Origin: Flammulina velutipes
Taxonomy: Eukaryota; Basidiomycota; Agaricomycetes; Agaricales; Physalacriaceae
NCBI GenBank assembly: GCA_011800155.1
Contig: CM022370.1
Coordinates: 496,001-560,000, forward strand
Direction: 5' to 3'
Length of the DNA stretch: 64,000 nt
A program made the translations under genes and the position numbers. The notes beneath the pieces are model-generated. The model saw nothing but the letters and a program-made list of their open reading frames with translations. It did not search any database and was not told the DNA's origin. Shown piece by piece: positions 1-11,393 of this stretch. The first letter of the stretch is position 1. Each line of letters starts with the position of its first letter.

Positions 1-251
1 ATTGGCTAACGGTGTTAACAGCTATCGCTTTTCTTTATCCACTCATACTCGCTAAGACCCGGCTACAAGCTCGAAAAACGTCAGAGTCGACGCTAATATC
101 GGTGCTAGATGAGGCCTCTAGATCGAAGTCTTTATATCATGGCCTTGATTTGCAGATTGCAAAGGGATTCTTAAGTCAGGGAATGACGTTCTTGGTCAAA
201 GAGAGGTCCGATTTCCAAGCTATTTGCAAACACATTTTTCTCATGTTCTGA
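1..251 (+). CDS. Peroxisomal/mitochondrial carrier family protein, 3' part only
   Basis: The reading frame is open from the left edge and ends with TGA at 249-251, so only the last part of the gene is in the window. The segment carries the carrier signature P-x-x-x-A-K with a following TRLQA, then a GLDLQIAKGFLSQGMTFLVKE stretch. That pattern fits the last repeat and final helix of the ANT1/PMP34/PMP47 group, which exchange adenine nucleotides across the peroxisomal membrane. The family has six membrane helices in three repeats; only the last repeat is visible. The family is inferred from motif order. Another member of the SLC25 superfamily is possible. Confidence 0.75.
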   Translation, partial: WLTVLTAIAFLYPLILAKTRLQARKTSESTLISVLDEASRSKSLYHGLDLQIAKGFLSQGMTFLVKERSDFQAICKHIFLMF

Positions 252-2120
252 TAGGATCGAGCAGTTCGTCGTAGGTATATATTTAAGACGAAGAGCAAGA
301 AGATAGATCGCGGTTCATTTCTCATCCGAGCAATACGGACACCCCATCAGGCCAATTAGCATTTCATGTGTATGCATTCTCTTTTATTCGCTGTAGTGGC
401 GTCCGTTGGGAAACAAACGCCGAACGTCTGACTCGCGGCCTAAGCCCTCTCCGCCCCCGACGACTTTTTGGCCATGCCCGATATGCAAGGTTTTTATCCC
501 CAACTGCTAAGTCATGCTACTTGCCTTCTTGCGCCTATTTGCGATGCTGGCTAGTAACAGAGATCTGAATACAATGGTGCATGTAATATCGATTCCTTTC
601 TAGGGTGTTGCGATGACCAAATTCAAAGGTTCCCGCCACTTGTGACCTTCGCTTTAGGCGTGCGCGCACAGTACTCAATCCAAATGTCAAAGGGTCACAA
701 CGAGCTCGGCTCTAACCGACACCAAGCAGCACTTGTTCTCTGTGAGTTTTCTTGAAGATATAAAATCACTGTCAGTTTAGAGTCTCACAAGGCTAAGAGA
801 TTGAGGTCTCGTCATCGCTCGTCTGATCCACTACATTTCAGGCTATCCTCACAATTCGCAACTCTTTCAAAGAGGGACATTACTCCGTATAATCCGATTG
901 CGTATCACACCAATGGTCGGTGGAAGGTGCCAGTGTCCGAAGGCGACTTGGCGTTTTCGACTGAATTGAAAGGTTGAGTTGTAGCGCCTCTTTAGAGTCA
1001 TACTGATGTTCTTCAATACAGTAGGACGTATGCAGTCTAAATAACCACTATGTCGGCATACTTTCACTTGGATTGAATGTGAGTACTCGCCTTCTTAAGC
1101 TGTCATCTCTTACTTTCAGAATCAATCGCACCTATGGGTTCCACGGTGTCACCACACCTCGGCCCTTAAAGGTGGCGCACAGTCAATATAACCGATCTAG
1201 GTAAGATACTATGTTTAATGCAAGGAGAACCCCTGCGAATCTATATGACCTGTCAGACATGCTAAACACCTATTCATTCTCAGTACTCACCATATGCATA
1301 CGCAAACGACACGAGCTTACTCTTTCAAAAATTAGCAGGATACGAAGACATAGATCCTAAAACCCGTACATCTCAGATAAGGTATGGGAGCATGAGCGAT
1401 TAGTGAGCGCTATTCAACACACAAAATCTCCAGTCGTTTTACGGAAGCGATTGAGTTGAATGCTGATCTCCAACCATGCTGCCTCATGTGTGCGACTGGG
1501 ACGTTACTTCGTCAGCTGGACTATCGAATGAATATGGCCGTGAATTGTAGCTACATGTACGTAGCGGGTTACTACATAGGTTTCAATTGAAGAACTGATG
1601 GAAATGTTTAGCTCTGTTTTAGGTCCGCACTAAATGGCATCAAGACTACTGTACCCGGAGAGCTTGACTACCATAAATTAGCGTATGGTATGTGTATAGA
1701 GTTTGATAACAACCTTGTAACCTGTCCCTCCGCTGTGGCGGGCATAACTAGCGCGGGAACCTCTGACCAAGCCCCTAAAGGTTAGGCTATTCTGTCCCTC
1801 AGAGTCATATAATTAAATGAAGCTTAATGCGAAAAATGTAAGATGTGAATACAGTCGAAATCCAGCTACGGAAGCCGTGGGCTCTCGGTACACAATTTCA
1901 AGAGCACCATGACATGTATAATTTATTCACGGAATTTAAGGTCCGCGTGCATGCTTGTATAGAACCATCATATAGACCAAATCTCGTAACAACTCTCACG
2001 ACTCTTCAGCGGAGTGGCGCTTCACTCTCGTAAGGGAAGTCTTGCCGAAACTACTTAAGCCAACTAGTTCGGTATTTTGGAGCTTGTCTCCCTTTCTTTC
2101 CCTGCAGCTAGAACTTGACC
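252..2120. other. Long stretch without a recognisable gene
   Basis: No conserved protein pattern, tRNA or clear repeat was found in this 1.9 kb. All open frames are short (66 codons or fewer) and none resembles a known family. It contains the 3' flank of the carrier gene and the promoter of the next gene. Just before the next ATG there is a pyrimidine-rich tract (about 2089-2103), as is common upstream of fungal start codons. Confidence 0.5.
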
Positions 2121-4645
2121 ATGTCAATCGACGACGACCTTCACCAGGCCCATGCTAAGGCGCCGGAGGCGCCCCTCGCACTCGCAAAGCACCTATACGA
2201 TCAACTGGCCGCCGTCGTGAAGGGCAAAGTCTACCAGAGAGGACAACCCGAGTACGTTCTGCCACTGTCGACGTTTCCGGTACACTGAAGCTATCCAAAG
2301 ATTCTCAGACAGTGTTTGCGTTTTCAATGGCAACGTTCAATCGACAGCCAAAGCAGCTGTTTGTCCTCTCGATGCCGAGGACGTGAGCACGTACGTCCCG
2401 TTTTCCCGAATTATCACAACATTCATAAATCGCCATCCAGGATTGTGCTGTTCTCCTTGAAGCACTCTCTGTCTCTCTCCGTCAAGGCAGGAGGATACGG
2501 AACCGCTGGATGGGCCGTCGGTGGTGACATCGTTATGGACATGAAGGCCATTGTCGACATAAATATCGAATCCCCATCACCCGACGGAGATTACATTCCT
2601 CTTGCAGAAATGGCCACCGCTACCAGCAAAGGGAAGCAACCAGTTGGCGTCAAACGGCGCCGCGAGGAAGATTTGTCTGAGTTGACGCGATACCACAACG
2701 CCTCACACGTCGTCCAAAATTTTATAAGGGGACCTTATGCGATCCGACGAAGGTTGGATTTGGAAGGTCAAGCAGTTCCATCCGAACGAACCACTGACAA
2801 CGCAGATGGTCCGCAGACCAGTAACTCTGCTGGTACTGGCCCTTCTTCAAGCCAGACTGGATCTGTCAATGATCCCATCTTTAATCCCACCATGACGCAC
2901 GGCATGGCTTCAGCAATGGCAGACCCCTTCAGTTACATGACGGGCGCAGCTCCACCAGCGCCAATAGAACCATCGCCACAGAATTCTGCACCACCACCGA
3001 GTTCCATCCCATCGAATTCTGCTGGTCCTTCATTCACTTGGAAGTCGGACTTCGCTCCGCCGTCGAATCCATTGTTGAGCGGAATGGTCTTCACGCCAGC
3101 TCAATTCAATGTCTTAGCTCCCCCGACGCCAATCCACTCTCACGCTTTCGTAACCTTTGGAGCTGGTATGCGGCAAAAGCAAATCGATATCTATACCGCC
3201 GAGAACCAGATTCCAGCTAAGTCGCTTTCCGGAACACCTTGCGGTATTCCATATCATGTTCCATTGTATGTCTTCCATCTTCGAGGATTTCTAAAACTCA
3301 TTCTTTACAGTGCTGCTCATCCAGTTGGATCTTCGATAATGCTTCTTGGCGGTTTCGGATTCCTGGGACGTCTGCATGGCCTTAGTGTCGATAATTTGGT
3401 GGAGGTTGAGATGGTGTTGGCTGACGGACGAATTGTCATTGTCAACAAGGATTCGCATCCCGGTAAGCCTGCCCTCATCATATATTGGTGATTTTCTAAT
3501 GTTTTTCTACAAGACCTTTGGTGGGCCGTTAGAGGTGCGGGTCCGGCATTTGGTATTGCGACCCGTTACAAAGCGAAGGCATTCCCCGTACCCAGTGTCT
3601 TTGCTGGAAATATCATCTAGTACGCTTGCTTCAAACGTCCCCTTTTGTCGTGCTGATAATAATTATTTTCAGTCGCTTCCACAGCGCAACTGCACCTTCC
3701 CTCCTCAAACATTTCCGCGATTGCATCAAAGGGGCTCCGAGAGAGCTGTACGCAAATTGTATCCTTACCGCTGGGCCTGAGGGCAAGGACTCGCTTGTTG
3801 TCATTCAAATCTGCTATATTGGATCGAGGGAGAAGGGCCAGGAGTTCTTGGCTGCTATCTCTTCCTGGTCTGGCGATACCTGCTTGCTCAACGAGGTGAA
3901 CGAGAAGAGCTTCTTGCATCAACAAGATAGTGTCGCTCAGGTCCTACGGGCTAAAGGTACGTTTACTATCTTGATGTCTTTGACTAGGAGTCTCAATGCG
4001 CATATTAGCTGGCCGTCAGTGGTACATTCGTTCGACTCTCATCAGTTCACTGCCTGATGATGTGATTCACGACACGGTCATCCAATTTGCTGATGCGCCT
4101 ATTGGCTGCAGTGAGTGCCAAAAATACTATTGTCATGCAAATACAACGCTAATGTCTGAGTAGCATGGTTGTTCGAGCTGGTAGGAGGACGGATAACGGA
4201 GTTTGATGATACTTGCCTGCCGAAGGAACAACGACAGGCTTCCTTCACCATCGCCGCGTTGCATCAATGGGATATGGGCGTGGACGATCCGAGATGCGTA
4301 GAGTCTGCTGAAGACGTGAGTGGATTATGTCGTAATAAATCCAATCGCCTGACGGTTTTCAGTGGATTTCCATCACTCTGAAGCCACATCAAACAGGAGG
4401 CCCGTTCCCCAGCGTACGTACCGTCGTCCCGTGACTGTTCTGGCCTACTAACTTGTTGTCATAAGTTCCTTGGCCGCCATGAGCCGCCTCAGAGGGTTGT
4501 GTCATGCTTTGGCGACCGGAACTTTGCTAGGCTTAAGGAGATTAAGCAGAAATACGACCCACACAACTTTTTGAAGAACAATCTATGGCCTTTGGACGCG
4601 GAAGGGGATGTGTTGGACACTATTCATGAGCCTGCCTCACCTTGA
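2121..4645 (+). CDS. FAD-binding PCMH-type oxidoreductase (berberine-bridge-like)
   Basis: Ten exons fit: 2121-2251, 2301-2390, 2441-3265, 3311-3462, 3514-3619, 3673-3956, 4009-4110, 4164-4315, 4363-4413, 4466-4645. The N-terminal FAD domain shows KAGGYGTAGWAVGGDIVMD, then later GGFGFLGRLHGLSVDNL and DLWWAVRGAGPAFGI. The C-terminal BBE-like motif is KYDPHNFLKNNLWPL. The two parts of the FAD domain are separated by a long Ser/Pro-rich insert (roughly 2600-3060) with a KRRREED patch. In berberine-bridge enzymes a His in the GGH loop and a Cys bind FAD covalently. Here Tyr stands at the His position and no matching Cys is seen, so FAD may be held non-covalently (inference). No signal peptide is visible at the N-terminus. 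The substrate cannot be told. Confidence 0.88.
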
Positions 4646-4887
4646 TTACGGGCTAGCTACTGTATTGCATACTCTGGCAGTGTGGACGCTGTGTATCTTT
4701 GTGTACAAATATCTGTGAATATGTTGCATAGCCTATTATCTTGGCGGGACCGCCCAGGGCCGCCCGTAAGCTTAGCCAAAGTGCCGTTAGGCATTCCTAT
4801 TTGCCATCTGTTTGATTGGCCGCCGAAAGGTATTTTAGCACTATCATTCATGCTACTGTGTCCGCTTCATCTTGGACTCTCACTATC

Positions 4888-7549
4888 ATGACGACCAGCG
4901 GCCCAGCAGGCATGCGAAAGCCACGATTACAGACTGTGCCATCGACGGCGTCCATGAGCTCTCTACGAGGCAGACCCAGCGGCGCGATGACCCCCAGAAG
5001 CATTACCGAAAGTGAAGGACTGATGGACGTTGAGCGAGGGACATATGGAACACTTCCTCAAGGTTTGTAGCGCTTCGAACTCCCTCGGGAAGCCTATTAA
5101 CTCCTACTTCGCACAGGCCATAAACCCAATCCACGGTCCAAATTCCAGAAGCGGGTTAAATACTACGTTCCCGGCACCGCCTGGATTCCCAGCTATTCGT
5201 TATCCCTGTGAGTGTTATCTCGCTATCCTAAATCAGGACTCAACATGTCCAAGACTGGGAGGTGATATTCTGGCTGGCCTCACTGTAGCCAGCATGCTTA
5301 TTCCGCAGTCCGTCAGTTACGCAACTTCGTTGGCGAAGATTCCGCCCACGGCGGGGCTGGTACGCAACACTTTCATAGACTCGATAACGCTTTTGCCCAG
5401 TCCTTTCCCATTAGTTCGCCGCATCCATACCCGGCATTGTATACGCCTTCCTTGGAACATCTCGCCAACTAAACGTGGCCCCAGAAGCCGCTCTCAGTTT
5501 ACTTCTAGGCCAAGCAGTTGACGATATACGACGCGATTTGGACGATCCTCATTCGGATACAAGCAATGCCGTAGGGCTGCATGTTGCGACAATTATAACC
5601 GTGCAGGTAATCTACCTAGACCATATTTTCTTACTGCTCTCTCACTTCACTTCAGGCCGGCCTCTTCACGTTCTTTCTTGGCCTATTCCGTCTGGGTTTT
5701 CTTGATGTTGTACTGAGTCGCGCCCTTTTACGTGGATTCATTACCTCCGTCGCCGTCCTGATATCGATGTAAGTGATAATGCAAGATGGATCGTTACGAA
5801 GTGGACTCACCGGTCGTTTTTGTAGAGAACAGCTGATACCCATGCTCGGTCTGACCGAACTAATGCACGTCCTGCATCCCGAGACGACTTTGGAAAAATT
5901 CTTCTTCATCATAGAGAACTTGGGTCGCATCAATAAGGCCACTGCCGCTGTAAGCTTCGGCGCTCTCGCCGTTCTCATCGTATTCAGGGCGGCCAAAAGA
6001 AGATTCTCCAAGTATTGGTGGATTTACCGACTCCCAGAAGTACTCATTGTCGTCGTTGTTTCAACCATTCTGTCATCTCACCTGCAGTGGGACAAACATG
6101 GCATCGATATTTTGGGAGACGTCAAGATTTCTATGGATGGGTCTTTCTTACGCTTCCCGTTCCGGTCGTCGAATGTACGATACCTTCGTCGGACCACATC
6201 GACAGCGGTGATGATTTCTGTCATTGGATATTTAGACAGCATTGTGGCTGCTAAGCAAAGTGGAGCTCGTTTTGGTTACTCCGTAAGTCCCAACCGTGAG
6301 TTAGTGGCGTTGGGGGCCAGCAATATCGTGGCGTCGTTTATTCCGGGTACGCTTCCTGCGTACGGATCTATCACACGGTACGTCTAAAGTTGCGCTCAAC
6401 TATGTAACTCATTCGTTTTAGGACGAAGATAAATGGGGATGTCGGTGGAAGAACGCAAATGGCATCCTTTGTCTGCTCAGCTGTTATCCTCTTGGCCACC
6501 TTTTTCCTCCTGCCCCTTCTACACTATCTGCCAAAATGTGTCTTGGCTTCGATGTAAGTCTACGTCCCGTGTAAACTGTCGTTTCGTTGCCGGATTAACG
6601 CTTCTCGCAGAATATGCCTGGTCGTGATATCTCTTTTGAGTGAAACTCCTCATGAGGTCCACTATTACATGAAGTAAGCGCTAACATTTCTGGGGACGTC
6701 CATTGCTTACTTGTTGATAGGATGCAATCATGGATCGACTTGGGATTGATGGGTTTAACATTCGTCCTGTCTATGATTTGGAACGTCGAAGTTGGTATCG
6801 TGGTCAGCATGGTGCTATCCTTAGTTCTCGTGGTCCACCGTTCCTCGAAGACACGCATGACCATTCTGGTAAGTATCGATCGACTGTGCCAACTTCATGT
6901 ACTGACTTACCCAAAGGGTCGCATTCCAGGTACTGACAGATGGAAGTCAATCAACGAAAATCCAGAAGCAGAGGAAGACGTGCCAGGCGTTCTTATAGTT
7001 AGAATCAGAGATAATTTGGACTTTGGTCAGTCTTCTTGTCGTATGTTTCTTCTTATTCCCTGACATCACGTCAAAGCAAATACTGCACAACTCAAAGGTA
7101 CACACTTTATTCTCAATCAGAAAACTGTCTAATGCTACCACAGAGCGATTGCGACGCCTGGAATTGTACGGGGTCGATCCCAGCCATCCTTCGGAAGAAC
7201 CACGCAGACAACAGGCGACTGTCTTGGTCTTCCACATGGCTGATGTAGAAACTTGCGATGCATCGTACGTCAGTTACTGTATGACAGGATGCAAGTACTC
7301 ATTCCTCTCTAGCGCCGTGGAGATATTCTCCGAGTTGTTCGTGGAGTACAAGGTAAGCTCTTTCTCTGTGCTCTGCTCTGTGTCTGACACCATTTTTAGA
7401 GCCGGGGCGTTGGTCTATTCCTCACCCATTTGCGCCAGCGGCCTAGGACGATGTTCGAAGCGGCAGGTATTCTCGAGATCCTTGGTCCCGATGCCATTCA
7501 AGACAACGTTGCGAACGCGATGACACTGATTGGTCCAGTCCTGAATTGA
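4888..7549 (+). CDS. SulP family sulfate/anion transporter with STAS domain
   Basis: The spliced product begins MTTSGPAGMRKPRLQ and has a long cytosolic N-terminus. Next comes the SulP entry YYVPGTAWIPSYS, then GGDILAGLTVASMLIPQSVSYA, a hallmark of the family, and GTSRQLNVAPEAALSLL. Several hydrophobic helices follow (about 5640-6900). The C-terminal STAS domain runs from about 6915 to the stop and includes VPGVLIVRIRDNLDF and FHMADVETCDASAVEIF. At least eight introns are needed to keep the frame. The product closely resembles the fungal YGR125W-like branch rather than the plasma-membrane Sul1/Sul2 type, so a vacuolar or internal membrane site is possible (inference). It lies head-to-tail 240 bp after the FAD oxidoreductase. 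Confidence 0.92.
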
Positions 7550-7658
7550 AATGGTAGATGAGGCTTCGATGACGATAATGACCATTTATGAGCAGCGCTA
7601 CTCATTAATAGACTACATACATAGGACGGCCGCTATTATTCAGAGTACCCGATTGTAA

Positions 7659-8309
7659 TTAGATACTGGCTGCCGAATCCCAAGCATATGCGCGGACAGG
7701 GGATCCATCACCGCCATTTAATAGCAAGGGCGCAAAACTGATCATAGCGTTCGAGGGAATGCTTCGGAGGTTACAGAGGTTCTCGATGATTAGCCCATCC
7801 GCGTTCAAAATAGTTTCATGGATCCCAAAGTCGCCGCTTTGCCCTTCGGTTTCATCTGGGCTCAAGGTATCCACCCCAATTCTCGCAACCCCCTTCTTGA
7901 GCAATTCTACGGCTATGTGGCGGTCCAAGAATGGGTGGTCAAAATACGTCGGGGTCCCCCAATGCTTGGACCACTCCGTTCGGAAAAGAACAACACTATC
8001 GCGGCGAATCCCCTTTGAAAATGGAAGAATATCCTCCCAAGTTATCCTCTCTCTCGGCTGTTTGCCAGTGACATCGATGACGACAGCGGGGCCAATGAAG
8101 GAAGATAATGGAATCTCGTGAATGGCTTTGCCCGTGAGGCAAAAATGGGAAGGGGCGTCTACGTGGGTGCCGGTATGAGATCCCAGAGATATTGACTGTA
8201 CACTGTAGCCGTCTGAAGGGATTGTAGAATGGGCGCAAATTTTGAAAAGTGGGTCGCCTGGATAAATGGGCACTTTATCGTCGATTAACTGTGTCAAATC
8301 GAAAATCAT
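7659..8309 (-). CDS. Putative cyclase / kynurenine formamidase-like metal hydrolase
   Basis: A single uninterrupted exon codes for 216 residues, the usual length of the PF04199 family. The metal-binding signature is complete: SLGSHTGTHVDAPSHF near residue 45. Later conserved blocks are FRTEWSKHWGTPTYFDHPFL and GVDTLSPDETEG. Family members hydrolyse N-formylkynurenine, isatin or cyclic amides using a Zn or Mn ion. The precise substrate is not readable from sequence. No targeting signal is seen. The gene converges on the sulfate transporter with about 110 bp between stops. Confidence 0.88.
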   Translation of the reverse strand: MIFDLTQLIDDKVPIYPGDPLFKICAHSTIPSDGYSVQSISLGSHTGTHVDAPSHFCLTGKAIHEIPLSSFIGPAVVIDVTGKQPRERITWEDILPFSKGIRRDSVVLFRTEWSKHWGTPTYFDHPFLDRHIAVELLKKGVARIGVDTLSPDETEGQSGDFGIHETILNADGLIIENLCNLRSIPSNAMISFAPLLLNGGDGSPVRAYAWDSAASI

Positions 8310-9482
8310 CGCGGACTAGAAAAAGGTAGTCAAAAAGTCTGAAGATACAGCACTGAAATTGCACCCACATCTGTTCACGTATCTAATGGGAAAACAAATG
8401 AATAGAACGTCGTCCGACCTCAACCAGGTTCTTTCGGAGGTTTTCCCACGGCGTCATCGAGGCTACTCGGTGCTTCAGAAAAGAACACGACTACCCTCAA
8501 AATTTTGTTGTATGGATCAACACTAGCACTTGACCAACTGAATACATCCTGTATCTGTCTACTTGATATAGCCCTGAACTTCTTAAGAACCTCTTGTCTT
8601 TGAAGTGACATTCAGCGCATATGCCGTGAAGTACAGCTGTAAAAAAACCTCGGGATTATATCGTTGTTCGGATTCCTGTAATTAAAAAAGATGTGGCCAC
8701 AAAGATAGTTTGAATGGAGCCTCTGTTATGCTATCATGCAAATCATCATTCCATATGCCGTGCAACACAACTACATAGCGACATCTGTAAGTCACACAAC
8801 GTAGACCTGTCCCGGGTCAGACACAGATACAGTCGGGGAAACAGCAGAAAACAGCTCGTCATTCTGCTTCTATTTAACCCTGACAATTCAAGGAGATAAC
8901 TTACTGTCGGGATCTGAGATGTGCTAGCCTGCGCCACATAGGATTGGACCAGGTTGAAATTTCTGATGAGCTGAAAGGAAAATTCTATCAATTGAAACGA
9001 GACCGGGTCCGTGATTTCTAGGGAGGAAAGGCGAATCAACATCTAATAGATTAGACATGCTTACCGCAACTTTGGTTCCTCCAACTGTAGGCTCGAGCTC
9101 GGCACCTGAATTTTGAAAGCCAGCGTTTATATAGAAGTGCTGTATTTCTCCCGGGAAACGTGCATTAGCGTCTAGCCCTACTGGAGGGTCAATCACACAC
9201 ACCAGTCGTAGAAATCTGTAGTATTTTATGGCCTTGAGATTCTTGTCTTAGCAATGGCCGACCCGACGATATCCCAGAGCACATGCATCAGATCTTGAGC
9301 ACGGTGAACCAAAGATCAAGTCGAGAAAAAGGCTAGGTGGTTCCCCTTACACATACCAGCTCAGGGCTTCGCACCTTTCTGGTTAGACCATTTGGATTCG
9401 ACATATGGAGTTAGCCTGGACGTTTATACTTAAAGTACTAGAGCTTGTCGTTATTCTGTCTTCAATCCTTTCACCTCAACGC
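8310..9482. other. Intergenic region with unconvincing open frames
   Basis: Several short minus-strand frames are present. One at about 8924-9220 reads smoothly (PPVGLDANARFPGEIQHFY and so on) but has no ATG, no family match I recognise, and no supported splice partners. It may be a remnant or chance. The last part, up to 9482, should contain the promoter of the NTF2-like gene. Confidence 0.4.
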
Positions 9483-10080
9483 CATGTCGGCTTTGTGGGC
9501 CCCAACCAACCTTTCGTGGCAGCAGCCGTCCTGCCCATCTCGAAACATGCATGCTATGCTGGCATACATCGATGCTCTACAGCGGATAGACATCCAAGGA
9601 ATGTCGCAACATCTCCATTCGACATTCGAGCACCGGTACTTTCCAAAATCGCTGAACAGACCAGTCTTGAATCGACGACAATATGAGGAATATTGGTCGT
9701 ATCTTGTGAACGTCTACCAGTCCTGTGACGTACGTCTTCTCACCGGCCATCCCGTCCACTTGATTGACTCTCTCCAGATAACCATACATTCCGTAGACGA
9801 GGCTGGATCAGACACAATTATACTCCATGTACGTGGTTTTCTTGCGGGAACCTAGGAGAAATTGATTCAACGTTAAGCGCAGTCCACAGCCAGTGGCAAG
9901 TCGACAACGGATGTACAATACACGAACGAAACTGTGATTAGTTTTCGATTCGTCGTGGACGCTTGGGGTACACCTAAGATTTGCAGCATGAAGGAGTTCG
10001 TAGATACGGCCAAGGTACAAGAGTTTTTCAAGGAGCACACAAAGAGGGAGAGGCAAGCGAAGGAAGGCGAACAAAAGTAG
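9483..10080 (+). CDS. NTF2/SnoaL-like small protein
   Basis: Three exons fit (9483-9729, 9778-9828, 9883-10080), using donors GTACGT at 9730 and 9829. The product is about 164 residues. It starts with a helical region (MLAYIDALQRIDIQGM, then FEHRYFPKSL), followed by alternating beta strands (ITIHSVDEAGSDTIILH, VISFRFVVDAWG) and a basic helical tail EHTKRERQAKEGEQK. This helix-then-sheet layout is that of the SnoaL/NTF2 cone fold, used by polyketide cyclases, isomerases and binding proteins. No catalytic residues can be assigned with confidence. Confidence 0.72.
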
Positions 10081-10199
10081 CAAGAGCTGGACATTTTGAT
10101 AGACATTGTGCTGTGTATTTATTGTACAAGCGGTATGCAAAAGGTACCTTAGGATGTATACATTAGATGATTGCCAACCGACGGGAGAAAGTACCAACG

Positions 10200-11243
10200 T
10201 TACACCACAAAAACATTCTCCTTCGCGATCTCGTAGGACTGCAACTTCTTGAAGTAAGCTAAACGCTCGTTGCGCTCCTTCACATATTTCTAGGGCAACA
10301 GTCAACTATCGCTCAGAAAGAAGTTGTGTATGCATACCTCGTCAAGATCTTCGTCATCTTCTTCGCGTAATTTATCTTTCCTAGCCTTAGCAGTCACTTT
10401 CCTCTTCGTCTTCTTCTTTGGCTTCTCCGTTTCCTCCTCCTCGCTATCTGAATCATCGTGATTGACGCGTTTGCGAGTGCGGAGTGTACGCTTCGGGAGC
10501 ACTGACTCCCACTTCTTTTCCATCTTGGCTGGATCCCGTGCAGCTTTAGCAGTTGCCCTTGCCTTCCCCTTCGTCTTAGGTGTCGGAATTTCATCTGAAT
10601 GGATGTCGCTCTCGACATCCTCCGCCTCCAACGAGTCTTGAGAAGAATGAATAGTCTGGTCCGAATTGTCAAAACGTTGCCTGGAGGTGGAAGGTTTAAT
10701 GGGGGATGGGGTGCTTGGCAGAGCTCGCGCAGCCGGTGGAATACTGGAGGATCTGCGCCTTCGCGGTGTTGAAGGGGTAGAAAGGATTTCCGCGTCAGCT
10801 TCCGGTGTGGAATAGATGGGGATTTCGCTGGTGGCCCTCGCTTGCTTCAGCACCTTTTCCACCCGTAAGAAGCCAAAAGGATCGCTGGCCGTAGAGAGAT
10901 CATCGTCGGGGTGAGAGTCGTCGCTGCCACTTGCATCTTGGTCGAAATCACGCCCGAGTGTAGACTGATCGTGTTCGTCAACGAACGGTGGATCCTCAGA
11001 GGTGGCAACGGGGATGGTATCATTTTCTGGCCACTTGGAAGAGCCCGAGGGACTGGGAGATGATGGTGGTAGAGGACTAGCGGCCTTCGCTTTTGCCTTC
11101 AATTTAGCAGCGAGCGCGCCGCCTGGAGCCCTTCCTCGTCGCCTAGCCCGTGTATTGGTAGCATTCTGAAGAGTGGTATCCTGGCTTGTCTCAGGCTGTG
11201 GAGAAATCCGAGCCGTTGCCGTTGAGCGTGTTACTCGAGGCAT
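10200..11243 (-). CDS. Hypothetical nuclear-type protein with charged low-complexity regions
   Basis: Starts MPRVTRSTATAR at 11243. One intron (10290-10337) separates the main exon, ending in an acidic EEDDEDLDE run, from a last exon coding KYVKERNERLAYFKKLQSY. The protein is rich in Ser, Pro, Lys and Glu, with RARRRGR, several KPKKKTKRKV-type basic clusters and acidic DSDSEEEE runs, and SP/TP sites. These features suggest a nuclear, possibly chromatin-bound, phosphorylated protein (inference). The conserved part appears to be the C-terminal helix spanning the intron. I do not recognise the family. Confidence 0.75.
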
Positions 11244-11393
11244 AGTAATATAGTCGTCGTCGTGGTAAGAACTAGAAATTGAATTCGAAAACAATGATCA
11301 ACGGACTTGTGCCGTAACGGGGTCTAATCACGTGGTCCTGTCTAATTCGTGGCGTCGTTCAACGACAGAAAACTGTTGTTTGATTATTCTGAT

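Noticed and set aside
8924..9202. Smooth minus-strand frame (PPVGLDANARFPGEIQ)
   Set aside because: No ATG, no supported introns and no known family; kept only as a note in the spacer entry.
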